The position numbers and the translations under genes were made by a program. The notes under the pieces were generated by a model that saw nothing but the letters and a program-made list of their open reading frames with translations, made no database searches and was not told the origin of the DNA. From Kitasatospora phosalacinea (lineage in GTDB: Bacteria; Actinomycetota; Actinomycetes; Streptomycetales; Streptomycetaceae), in contig NZ_JNWZ01000098.1 in assembly GCF_000716545.1 (NCBI RefSeq), forward strand, positions 1 through 17,718: a DNA stretch of 17,718 nt, read 5' to 3'. This document shows, piece after piece, positions 1 to 6,100 of this stretch; the stretch's first letter is position 1; every line of letters begins with the position of its first letter.

Positions 1-792
1 CGGCCCGCCCGCCCCCACCACCGCCACCGGGAGCGCGTCCCGCTCGGCACCGTCGCCGCGGCCGCGCTGCTGACCGCCACCGCGGGCTTCGCCCTGCTCG
101 GCACCGGCAGCGCCCGGGCCGCCCAGGAGGCGGTCCACGACGGCTCGTTCGCCCAGCCGCTCGCCGACAACTGGACCTGCGACGGCGATGTCCGGCGGCT
201 CGACCAGGGCCGGGGCGTCGAGGGCCGCCCCGGCGGGTACGACTTCGCCGGCTGCGCCCAGCAGGTGACGGTCGCGCCGTACACCGCCTACGACCTGACC
301 GCGGACGTCTCCGGCGCGTACGCCTTCGTCGGCGTCACCGGCGGCGAGGCCGAGACCACCCGCCTGTGGGCGAACGGGCCGGAGCAGACCAGGCTGCACA
401 CCGTGGTCCGCACCGGCGGGACCACCCGCACGCTCACCGTGTACTTCCACGGCTGGTACGGGCAGGGCCCCTACCAGGTGCGGCGGGTGTCGCTGCACGA
501 CAGCGGCACCGGCCTGCCGGCCTGCCCGGACATGACCGGGACCACACCCGGCTCGTCGCCGCCCACCCCGCCGACCACGCCCTCGCCGAAGGCCGCGGCC
601 CCGACCGCACGGGCCGTCCCCCCGAGCCCCGGCCTCACCGCCGGCGGCACCCCCGGCCCCGGCCGCGCCCCGGCGTCGAGCACGCCGACCTGGCCCGACC
701 CGTCCTCGCCCGGCCCGACCTGCCTGATCCCGCCGTCGTCCCCGCCCTCGGCGTCCGTCAGCTCGCCCGCGCCCCGGCCGACCGAGACCTGA
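1..792 (+). CDS. Secreted carbohydrate-binding module protein, 5' end outside window
   Basis: The reading frame is open from the first base, so the true start lies upstream. The visible N-terminus is an Arg/His-rich stretch, a hydrophobic Ala/Leu core and an Ala-X-Ala-like end (GSARAA), i.e. a signal peptide for export. The next roughly 125 residues resemble the beta-sandwich carbohydrate-binding modules found in actinobacterial GH18 chitinases. Visible hallmarks are an NWTCDG segment, a second Cys in GCAQQVTV, a TAYDLTADV strand and the closing FHGWYGQGPY motif. A Pro/Ser/Thr-rich tail of about 90 residues then runs to the stop with no catalytic domain. The protein is therefore likely a stand-alone binding protein or adhesin for chitin or a similar glycan. 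Ligand specificity is inferred from family resemblance only. It ends 7 bp from the convergent methyltransferase gene. Confidence 0.72.
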   Translation, partial: RPARPHHRHRERVPLGTVAAAALLTATAGFALLGTGSARAAQEAVHDGSFAQPLADNWTCDGDVRRLDQGRGVEGRPGGYDFAGCAQQVTVAPYTAYDLTADVSGAYAFVGVTGGEAETTRLWANGPEQTRLHTVVRTGGTTRTLTVYFHGWYGQGPYQVRRVSLHDSGTGLPACPDMTGTTPGSSPPTPPTTPSPKAAAPTARAVPPSPGLTAGGTPGPGRAPASSTPTWPDPSSPGPTCLIPPSSPPSASVSSPAPRPTET

Positions 793-799
793 CGCCGTG

Positions 800-1480
800 T
801 CAGCCGTGCAGCGTCCACACCGTGGTGGCCTTCTCGGCCGCGTCCTCCAGGTCGGCGGCGACCGGGACGGTGTACTCGGCGAGCGCGGTGAAGCGCCCGC
901 GCGGCAGGTAGGCCCGCCCCGGGTCGCCGACCACCACGGTCGCGCCCCGGGCGGCGGCCCGCTCCAGGAACGGCAGGAAACGGGCCGCCATCGACCGCTC
1001 GTAGAACACGTCCCCCGCGAGCACCACCTCGTCCGGCGCTCCGTCACCGTCCAGCACGTCGGCCAGTTCTGCCGCCACCGCGACGCCGTTCAGCTCCGCG
1101 TTCACCTCGATCGAGGCCACCGCGTACGCGTCGATCTCCGCCGCCCGGACGGCGGCCGCACCGCTCAGCGCCGCCGCGACGGCCACCAGCCCGGAGCCCG
1201 CCGCCAGGTCCAGCACCCGGCGGCCGGCCACCAACTCGGGGTGGTCCAGCACGTACCGGGCCACCGCCACCCCGCCCGCCCACGGGAACGCCCAGAACGG
1301 CGGCGGCAGTCCCTCCCGCCCGCGGGCCCGCTCGGTGGTCTCCCACAGCGCGATCGCGTCCTGCGCCATCCGCAACCGCACCTCCGGCACGAACGGCACC
1401 GGCTCCGGCGAGGTGTGCTCCCGGACGAACCCGGTGTCGGCGGACGCGCTCTGACGCACGGCGCCCCTGTTGTTCCCCAT
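800..1480 (-). CDS. Class I SAM-dependent methyltransferase (NNT1/EFM7-like)
   Basis: A protein of about 226 residues with a Rossmann-type SAM fold. Motif I is VLDLAAGSG at about residues 89-97, followed by an AAEIDAYA segment (acidic end of strand 2) and a VVLAGDVFYE motif near the active site. The PFWAFPWAGG sequence before motif I is typical of the small methyltransferase group related to NNT1/EFM7 and ETF-beta lysine methyltransferases (COG3897-like), which methylate protein lysines or N-termini. The actual substrate here is unknown. ATG at 1480 was chosen. A TTG at 1489 and a GTG at 1459 are alternatives, and the GTG has the best SD (AGGGG, 4 nt upstream). Nothing nearby suggests a pathway partner: the gene converges on the carbohydrate-binding gene and is divergent from the ROK regulator gene. 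Confidence 0.82.
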   Translation of the reverse strand: MGNNRGAVRQSASADTGFVREHTSPEPVPFVPEVRLRMAQDAIALWETTERARGREGLPPPFWAFPWAGGVAVARYVLDHPELVAGRRVLDLAAGSGLVAVAAALSGAAAVRAAEIDAYAVASIEVNAELNGVAVAAELADVLDGDGAPDEVVLAGDVFYERSMAARFLPFLERAAARGATVVVGDPGRAYLPRGRFTALAEYTVPVAADLEDAAEKATTVWTLHG

Positions 1481-1789
1481 GCCGCCCAAGGGTAGGGGCA
1501 GCGGGCGGCCGCCCCGTACCGCGACGCCGCCGCCACCGGGTCACCCCGTGATCACGGACGACGTACCGTTTCGATACCGAAGCCGTTATGAGCTGCGGAA
1601 ACGCTCGCCCCGCAGAGGGCCGCGCGAGTACGATCCGGGCAGACGCCCCGGTCGAGGCACCCCACAGTGCCGGTCCGCGGGCGGCGGCTCCGCGCGGGCC
1701 CGCGCCCGCCCGACCACGGCGGGCGGGGCGGAACCGCGCTCCATGGCACCGCGCGCCAGGGCAGTCGCGCGAAGCGGAAGGGCAGCGAC
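1481..1789. promoter_or_regulatory. Divergent intergenic region, methyltransferase / ROK regulator
   Basis: This 309-bp gap must hold the promoters of both divergent genes. The least GC-rich part is around 1555-1595. It contains a small dyad TTCG-ATAC-CGAA (1570-1581) and a TACCG repeat, possible operator material for the autoregulation common among ROK repressors. A TACGAT hexamer at 1629-1634 would fit a -10 box, but I see no matching -35 box. I can support no gene here. The open frame that extends the ROK protein upstream reads as Arg/Gly/Pro-rich noise. Confidence 0.4.
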
Positions 1790-1792
1790 TTG
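1776..1792 (+). promoter_or_regulatory. Ribosome binding site deciding the TTG start of the ROK regulator
   Basis: GGAAGGG at 1776-1782 lies 7 nt before a TTG codon at 1790-1792. The conserved helix-turn-helix domain begins a few residues later, so this start fits better than the ATG at 1667, which would add 41 low-complexity Arg/Gly/Pro residues. Confidence 0.7.
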
Positions 1793-2944
1793 ACGGACCG
1801 GCTCACCGGAGGGGACTCCTCACTGCTGCGGCGCATCAACGCGGCGGTCACCCTGCGGTCGTTGCGCGACGGGCAGGCCGTCACGCTCACCCAACTCGTC
1901 GGCGACACCGGCCTGTCCCGGCCCACCGTCGAGGGCGTGATCGAGGGGCTGCTGGAGTCCGGGCTGGTCGCCGAGGTCGAGCACGTCCAGGAGTCGGGCC
2001 GCCAACGCGGCCGCCCGGCCCGCTGGTTCCGCTTCCGCGCCGAGGCCGGGCACGTGCTGGGCATCGAGATCGGCGTCCACGACCTGCGGGTGGTGCTGGC
2101 CGACCTGGCCGGCGAGATCCTGGCCAGCCACGCCAAGACGGCCGACGAGGCGCTGGAGGCCGAGGAGCGCCTCACCCTGGTCCGCACCACCGTCGCCGAG
2201 GTGCTGCGCAAGGCCGGCGTCTCCCGCGACAGCCTGTGGGAGGTCGCCGTCGGCACCCCCGGCATCGTCGACCGGGACGGCACCGTCCGGCTCGGCACCG
2301 CGATGCCCGGCTGGACCGGCCTCGACCTCGGCACCCGGCTGCGCCGCTCCTTCCGCTGCCCCGTGGTGATCGAGAACGACGCCAACCTGGCCGCCATCGC
2401 CGAGCACTGGAAGGGCTCGGCCGTCGGCAAGGGCGACGTGGTGTTCGTGATGGCCGGGCTCAGCCCCGGTGCGGGCTCGCTGATCGGCGGCCGACTGCAC
2501 CGCGGCCACGGCGGCGCCGCCGGCGAGATCGGCGCGCTCCACCTGCTCGGCCAACAGGTCACCCCCGAACGGCTGTTGTCCACCACCGGCAAGCCGCTCG
2601 ACCCGCTGGACGAGGCCGCGGTGGCCCGGGTGCTGCGGCTGGCCCGGGAGGGCGACCAGGTCGCCCAGATCGCCATGGACCGCTTCCTGGGCCGGCTCGT
2701 CCACGACGTCACCGCGCTCGTCCTCGCCCTCGACCCCGAACTCGTCGTGGTCGGCGGCTGGGCGGCCGGCCTGGACGGCGTGCTGGAGCCGCTGCGCGAA
2801 CAGCTCTCCCGCTACACGCTGCGCGCCCCCGAGGTCGCGCTCGCCGCGCTCGGCTCCGAGGTGGTCGCGATGGGCGCGCTGCGGGTCGCCCTCGACCACG
2901 TCGAGGAGCAGCTGTTCGCGGTCGACCCGCCGACCGCGCGGTAG
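1790..2944 (+). CDS. ROK-family transcriptional regulator
   Basis: A 384-residue protein started at a TTG. Residues about 12-60 form a winged helix-turn-helix (LLRRINAAVTLRSL, then LTQLVGDTGLSRPTVEGVIEGLLESGLV), which binds DNA. Residues about 85-370 form the ROK sugar-sensor/kinase-like body. VAVGTPGIVD and the IENDANLAA motif are intact. The usual DxGxT phosphate loop is altered (GIEIGVHDLRVVLAD), as in repressors that lack kinase activity. The zinc-binding CxCGxxGC motif of most ROK proteins is missing: the matching stretch reads RGHGGAAGEIGALHLLG with no cysteines. Family members usually repress sugar-uptake or catabolic genes and are released by a sugar or sugar phosphate. The target is not evident, since no sugar transporter is in the window. 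Confidence 0.9.
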   Translation: MTDRLTGGDSSLLRRINAAVTLRSLRDGQAVTLTQLVGDTGLSRPTVEGVIEGLLESGLVAEVEHVQESGRQRGRPARWFRFRAEAGHVLGIEIGVHDLRVVLADLAGEILASHAKTADEALEAEERLTLVRTTVAEVLRKAGVSRDSLWEVAVGTPGIVDRDGTVRLGTAMPGWTGLDLGTRLRRSFRCPVVIENDANLAAIAEHWKGSAVGKGDVVFVMAGLSPGAGSLIGGRLHRGHGGAAGEIGALHLLGQQVTPERLLSTTGKPLDPLDEAAVARVLRLAREGDQVAQIAMDRFLGRLVHDVTALVLALDPELVVVGGWAAGLDGVLEPLREQLSRYTLRAPEVALAALGSEVVAMGALRVALDHVEEQLFAVDPPTAR

Positions 2945-2980
2945 GGCCCGCGCGGCTGCGGCTGCGGCCGTGACTGTAAC

Positions 2981-3016
2981 TACCGCTACCGCTACCGCTA
3001 CGGCTACGGCTACGGC
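2981..3016. repeat. Hexanucleotide repeat, (TACCGC)3(TACGGC)3
   Basis: Three TACCGC units (2981-2998) are followed directly by three TACGGC units (2999-3016). A shorter GGCTGC pair lies just upstream, around 2953-2965. The tract sits between the convergent ROK and SUKH-like genes and overlaps the last codons of the latter. Read on the minus strand in the SUKH-like frame, each unit contributes a TAG stop, giving six in-frame stops. I see no stable hairpin within it. Confidence 0.9.
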
Positions 3017-3687
3017 AGGCAGAGCAGGTCGTACTCGCCCCCGAGCCGCCCCCTGGCGTGCGCCGCCATCCGGCGCGCGTACCGGGGGTCGTGCCTGAGC
3101 GAGTCGTAGCCCGGACGGTCGCCGGACGGCAGGACGCCGGCCGTCTCGGCGAGGTAGACGTCGAAGCCCGGGTACATCAGCACCGCGTACGGCAGGTCGT
3201 CCACGTCGAGCGCGAACACCGGGTACTCGCCCAGCTCGTCGCGCCCGCCGTCCGGGCCGACCGAGAGGATCCGGCGCGAGTCGGAGCCGCCGGGCAGCAG
3301 GAAGCACTCGCCGAACCGCGCGGAGAACGGCTCGAAGCAGGAGCCCCAGCCCTCGCCGTACTCCTCGGTGGCGATCTCGCCCAGGGTGCGCGGCGCGAGC
3401 GCGCCGGCCCCGTCGAACCAGCCGTGGCGCTCCAGCATCCCGCTGTCGTACGCCAGCCAGGCGCGCAGGCTGGGCGGCAGCGGGTGGCCGCTCGGAAACG
3501 CCTCGACGTCCCGGCGCGGGCGCAGCGGACCCTCGACCCACGGGCCGGCGAACCGGTTGTGACCGAGCACCGGGCGGGTCGGGTCGGCCCGCACGGCGGC
3601 GACGGCCCGGGCGACGAGCGCGCTGCCGTGCTCCGCTTCTTCCGGCGCCGGGTCCGGTGCCTGTTCCGTCAGGTCGATCGAGTCCAT
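3010..3687 (-). CDS. SMI1/KNR4-like (SUKH superfamily) protein, putative
   Basis: A 225-residue cytoplasmic protein with no signal or membrane segment. The LPPSLRAWLAYDSGML stretch at about residues 70-85 resembles the start of SMI1/KNR4 domains, where a Leu-Pro and helix precede a Gly-containing turn. The later GEYPVFALDVDDLPYAVLMYPGFDVYLAETAG resembles the C-terminal strand-helix part of SUKH proteins. In bacteria such proteins are commonly immunity factors of polymorphic toxin systems. No toxin gene adjoins this one, so it may be an orphan immunity or housekeeping copy. The ATG at 3687 has AGGGGAG about 10 nt upstream. The gene follows the GntR regulator gene on the same strand after 119 bp, so it may have its own promoter. 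The fold assignment is by eye and uncertain. Confidence 0.6.
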   Translation of the reverse strand: MDSIDLTEQAPDPAPEEAEHGSALVARAVAAVRADPTRPVLGHNRFAGPWVEGPLRPRRDVEAFPSGHPLPPSLRAWLAYDSGMLERHGWFDGAGALAPRTLGEIATEEYGEGWGSCFEPFSARFGECFLLPGGSDSRRILSVGPDGGRDELGEYPVFALDVDDLPYAVLMYPGFDVYLAETAGVLPSGDRPGYDSLRHDPRYARRMAAHARGRLGGEYDLLCLP

Positions 3688-3756
3688 CGCGGTGCCGCTC
3701 CCCTGTTCACCGGTCGCCAGTGAGCAGGAGCGTAACCCCGGCCACCGACAACGGAA

Positions 3757-3771
3757 CTGACGTCGGGTCAG
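3757..3771. promoter_or_regulatory. Small dyad upstream of the SUKH-like gene
   Basis: CTGAC (3757-3761) and GTCAG (3767-3771) form a 5-bp inverted repeat around a 5-nt spacer, in the gap between the GntR and SUKH-like genes. On the minus strand, TTCCGT and TACGCT separated by 16 nt follow it and could be weak -35/-10 boxes. This is only a candidate promoter/operator. Confidence 0.3.
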
Positions 3772-3806
3772 GCCGCTGACGGAGGGGAACCGGGACGGGC
3801 GGCCGG

Positions 3807-4574
3807 TCAGGAGACGGCGGCGGCCTTGACCTCGGCGGCGACCTGGACCGCCACGCCGGACTCGCCGAAGGTCAGCTTGCAGGTGTCGGCCCGGTAGGTG
3901 GAGACCGCGACCGCGGCCAACCGGCCCGCCGCCGCGTACTGCGTGGTGACCACCAGCACCGGGGTGCCCGGGGGACGCTCCAGCAGCGCGGCCTCGGCGG
4001 ACTCGGCGACGCCCAGTTCCACCGAGCGGGACTCGCCGTCGACGCCGACCCGCTCCAGCTGGCGCAGCACGCCGCGGGCCCGGTCGTTGCCGTCCACCAC
4101 CACGGCCAGGTGCGGCAGCGCGGCCGAGGGCACGTGCAGCGACTCGGCGGCGACCGTCACGCCCTGGACGACGCGCATCCGGCGCACGGTGTGCACCTGC
4201 TCGCCCTCGGCCAGGTTCAGGGTGCGGGCCAGCGCGGCGGAGGCCGGACCGGTGGTGCAGTCCACCACCTTCCAGTCCGGCCCGCCGTGGACGGCGCCGG
4301 AGCGGCCGCCCTCCGGCCCGGCGACCGGGACGCCCACCCGCGGGGCGGCGACCAGCGTGCCGATCCCGCGGCGGCGCACCAGCCGGCCTTCCAGCTCCAA
4401 CTGGTCCAGGGCCTGCCGGAGCGTCGCCCGGGCGACGCCGAAGCGCGCCGAGAGCTCCCGCTCGTTGGGCAGCACCTGCCCGGTGGAGAACTCGGTGTCC
4501 ATGGTGCGCAGCAGCACCGTGCGCAGGTGCCAGTACTTGGGCTCCGCGACCGCCGCGAGCGTTCCTTGCCCCAC
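3807..4574 (-). CDS. GntR-family (HutC/DasR subfamily) transcriptional regulator
   Basis: A 255-residue protein starting at GTG 4574, chosen because GGAGG (4581-4585) lies 6 nt upstream. Residues about 13-75 are a GntR winged helix-turn-helix, with LPNERELSARFGVARATLRQALDQ and a GIGT wing tip. Residues about 95-245 are a UTRA effector-binding domain of the HutC type (LNLAEGEQVHTVRRMRVVQGVTVAAESLHV). The opening PKYWHLRTVLLRTM resembles DasR (PKYYRLKKHLL), the Streptomyces regulator that senses glucosamine-6-phosphate. This looks like a DasR paralogue, but UTRA ligands cannot be read from sequence. It is divergent from the exonuclease III gene. A candidate promoter and palindrome lie in its leader. 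Confidence 0.9.
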   Translation of the reverse strand: MGQGTLAAVAEPKYWHLRTVLLRTMDTEFSTGQVLPNERELSARFGVARATLRQALDQLELEGRLVRRRGIGTLVAAPRVGVPVAGPEGGRSGAVHGGPDWKVVDCTTGPASAALARTLNLAEGEQVHTVRRMRVVQGVTVAAESLHVPSAALPHLAVVVDGNDRARGVLRQLERVGVDGESRSVELGVAESAEAALLERPPGTPVLVVTTQYAAAGRLAAVAVSTYRADTCKLTFGESGVAVQVAAEVKAAAVS

Positions 4575-4658
4575 CGTTGTCCTCCACCAGGAAAGGGACG
4601 ACAGTCCACCGCGCACCCCCGTTTCGGCAGGTGGAGGAGGCGGGCTTTATCCGTCCTT

Positions 4659-4669
4659 CTTTATTAAAG
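4659..4669. promoter_or_regulatory. AT-rich palindrome, candidate operator of the GntR regulator
   Basis: CTTTA-T-TAAAG is a perfect 11-bp inverted repeat just downstream of the candidate -10 box, where a bound repressor would block transcription. It does not match the DasR-responsive element ACTGGTCTAGACCAGT. Confidence 0.4.
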
Positions 4670-4685
4670 GTCTTTGCAGTAAGCG

Positions 4686-4715
4686 ACAGTAGGGGGTGCC
4701 CCAGGAGATGGTCAA
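4686..4715 (-). promoter_or_regulatory. Candidate sigma-70-type promoter of the GntR regulator gene
   Basis: On the minus strand, TTGACC (4710-4715) and TACTGT (4686-4691) are 18 nt apart and face the gntR-type gene. They would give a leader of about 105 nt. The hexamers match the housekeeping -35 and -10 consensus at most positions. Recognised by eye. Confidence 0.5.
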
Positions 4716-4991
4716 GACCAATGGGAGAGCTTCCTTGCGGATCGCCCGCCGACCCGCTATGGCGCCCCGATTCGCCCGCAATGCCGCTTTTCCGCCCACC
4801 CCCGCCCCAAACCCTCCGCCTCGCCCGTGGCGATTCGTCCCGATATTCGCCTCGATGGGTGTTTCAACGCCACGCCGGCCCCGACGACGCGGGGTGACGG
4901 CGGCGCCCGGAGGGCGGCCCGGGTCAGGTACCGTCGTGGGCTGCACGAAGTGCGTCTCCTCCGGGGTGTCGCCGCAGCTCAAGGGGTACGA

Positions 4992-5792
4992 TTGCGAACC
5001 GTCAGCACAGTCAACGTCAACGGGATCCGGGCAGCCGCCAAGAAGGGCTTCCTGGAGTGGCTCGACGACACCAAGTCCGAGGTGGTGTGCCTGCAGGAGG
5101 TGCGCGCCGAGCCCGAGCAGTTCGCGGACGTGCTGGCCCGCCTCGACGGGTGGCACGCCGTCTGGGCCCCCGCCGCCGCCAAGGGCCGGGCCGGGGTGGC
5201 CGTGCTCTCTCGCCGCGTCCCCGACGCCACCCGGATCGGCTTCGGCTCCGCCGAGTTCGACGCCTCCGGCCGCTACGCCGAACTCGACCTGCCCGGCCTG
5301 ACCGTCGCCTCGCTCTACCTCCCCTCCGGCGAGGTCGGCACCGAGCGGCAGAGCGAGAAGGAACGCTTCATGGCCGAATTCCTGCTCCACCTCGGCGAGT
5401 TGCGTGTCCGCGCGGCCGCCGCCGGACGCGAGGTGCTGGTCTGCGGCGACTGGAACATCGCCCACCGCGAGGCCGATCTGCGCAACTGGAAGGCCAACCA
5501 GAAGAAGGCCGGCTTCCTCCCCGAGGAGCGCGCCTGGCTCTCCCGCGTCCTGGACGAGCACGGCTACGTCGACGTCCTGCGCCACCACCACCCCGACCAG
5601 GACGGCCCCTACTCCTGGTGGTCCTACCGCGGCCGCGCCTTCGACAACGACGCGGGGTGGCGCATCGACTACCACATGGCCACTCCCGGCCTCGCCGCCC
5701 GCTGCACCGGCGCCCGCGTCGAGCGCGCCGCCACGCACGCCGAGCGGTGGTCCGACCACGCGCCGGTCACCGCCGAGTTCGACACCGAATAG
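4992..5792 (+). CDS. xth: Exodeoxyribonuclease III
   Basis: A 266-residue enzyme of the exonuclease-endonuclease-phosphatase family that nicks DNA at abasic sites and trims 3' ends in base-excision repair. Key residues are visible: the N-terminal VNVNGIRAA, the metal-binding Glu in CLQE (E36), a LYLPSGE strand, CGDWNIAH (D153, N155), NWKANQKKAGFLPEERAWL, a GWRIDYHMAT motif and the terminal SDHAPV (D255, H256). Length is normal for the family. The TTG start at 4992 is preferred because AAGGGG (4981-4986) lies 5 nt upstream and the family's conserved N-terminus begins right there. The open frame to 4827 is untypical sequence. The gene stands alone and is followed by a hairpin at 5882-5903. Confidence 0.93.
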   Translation: MRTVSTVNVNGIRAAAKKGFLEWLDDTKSEVVCLQEVRAEPEQFADVLARLDGWHAVWAPAAAKGRAGVAVLSRRVPDATRIGFGSAEFDASGRYAELDLPGLTVASLYLPSGEVGTERQSEKERFMAEFLLHLGELRVRAAAAGREVLVCGDWNIAHREADLRNWKANQKKAGFLPEERAWLSRVLDEHGYVDVLRHHHPDQDGPYSWWSYRGRAFDNDAGWRIDYHMATPGLAARCTGARVERAATHAERWSDHAPVTAEFDTE

Positions 5793-5881
5793 CCCGGAGC
5801 GGCTTCGATGCGTCCACGACCGACCCTTGCGGGGCGGGTGGAACAGCGGAACCGCCCGCACGGGCACCGTTCCTGTACATT

Positions 5882-5903
5882 CCCTCCGCTAGGCGACGGA
5901 GGG
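5882..5903 (+). terminator. Hairpin after exonuclease III, putative terminator
   Basis: CCCTCCG (5882-5888) and CGGAGGG (5897-5903) form a perfect 7-bp GC-rich stem with an 8-nt loop, about 90 bp after the stop codon. There is no U-tract, which is common for actinomycete terminators. Confidence 0.45.
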
Positions 5904-5984
5904 CCCAGTAAGTAGGATCGCTTGGCGAAGGATTGACTGAGTGTTGACTCCGTGCATCGGAGCCTTCCTCTGCCGGCTCTGCCG

Positions 5985-6026
5985 GGCGCACAGGGACGGA
6001 CCCGGGTCCGTCCCTCCCGGTGCGCC
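5985..6026. repeat. 24-bp perfect palindrome with outer extension arms
   Basis: AGGGACGGACCC (5992-6003) is followed directly by its reverse complement GGGTCCGTCCCT (6004-6015). Outside this, GGCGCAC (5985-5991) pairs with GTGCGCC (6020-6026), with only four unpaired bases (6016-6019) on one side. It could be a dimeric repressor operator, a terminator that insulates the toxin gene, or a leader hairpin. Confidence 0.85.
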
Positions 6027-6082
6027 GTCCGTCGCCTGCCGCTGGTGCCGAGAGAAAAGGGTTCGCTTCCGCGAACGCTGCC

Positions 6083-6100
6083 AAGGGGGATTGGCCTGTG
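6083..6100 (+). promoter_or_regulatory. Ribosome binding site deciding the GTG start of the toxin
   Basis: AAGGGGGA (6083-6090) lies 7 nt before GTG 6098-6100. The conserved WXG100-like N-terminus begins immediately after. The frame stays open to 6020, but that extension has no SD and reads across the 6061-6076 hairpin. Confidence 0.75.

Larger units (their letters stand above)
4575..4991. promoter_or_regulatory. Divergent intergenic region, gntR-type gene / exonuclease III
   Basis: This 417-bp gap contains the least GC-rich patch in the window, about 4645-4690, including the run around TTTATTAAAG. The gntR-side promoter and palindrome candidates lie there. The exonuclease side (4740-4980) is GC-rich and I can assign no promoter boxes. 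I see no supported gene. Open frames here are extensions of neighbouring genes or antisense shadows. Confidence 0.45.
5793..6097. promoter_or_regulatory. Region between exonuclease III and toxin genes, rich in dyads
   Basis: This 305-bp gap contains, in order: a 7-bp hairpin (5882-5903); a TAGGAT hexamer at 5913-5918 that could be a -10 box; two TTGACT hexamers (5933-5938 and 5944-5949), the second running into the CTCCG-TGCAT-CGGAG dyad (5948-5962); a 24-bp palindrome (5992-6015); and a hairpin GTTCGC-TTCC-GCGAAC (6061-6076) just before the SD. No -35/-10 pair at good spacing was found, so the toxin promoter is unassigned. No gene is supported here. Confidence 0.5.

Noticed and set aside
603..911. 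Possible frameshift in the tail of the carbohydrate-binding gene (another frame reads as a more ordinary-looking peptide, GVEHADLARPVLARPDLP)
   Set aside because: That frame does not stop before running antisense into the methyltransferase gene. The first frame stays GC3-rich and gives a normal Pro/Ser/Thr tail that stops just before the convergent gene.
1667..1789. ATG start giving a 425-residue ROK protein
   Set aside because: The added 41 residues are Arg/Gly/Pro-rich without homology-like features, whereas the TTG at 1790 has a well-placed SD just before the DNA-binding domain.
3010..4587. Minus-strand open frame joining the GntR region and the SUKH-like gene into one 525-residue protein
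   Set aside because: Its upstream half is a shadow of the GntR regulator in another frame. The SUKH-like part has its own ATG and SD.
4640..4720. DasR-responsive element near the GntR regulator gene
   Set aside because: No sequence close to ACTGGTCTAGACCAGT is present; the palindrome there is AT-rich and unrelated.
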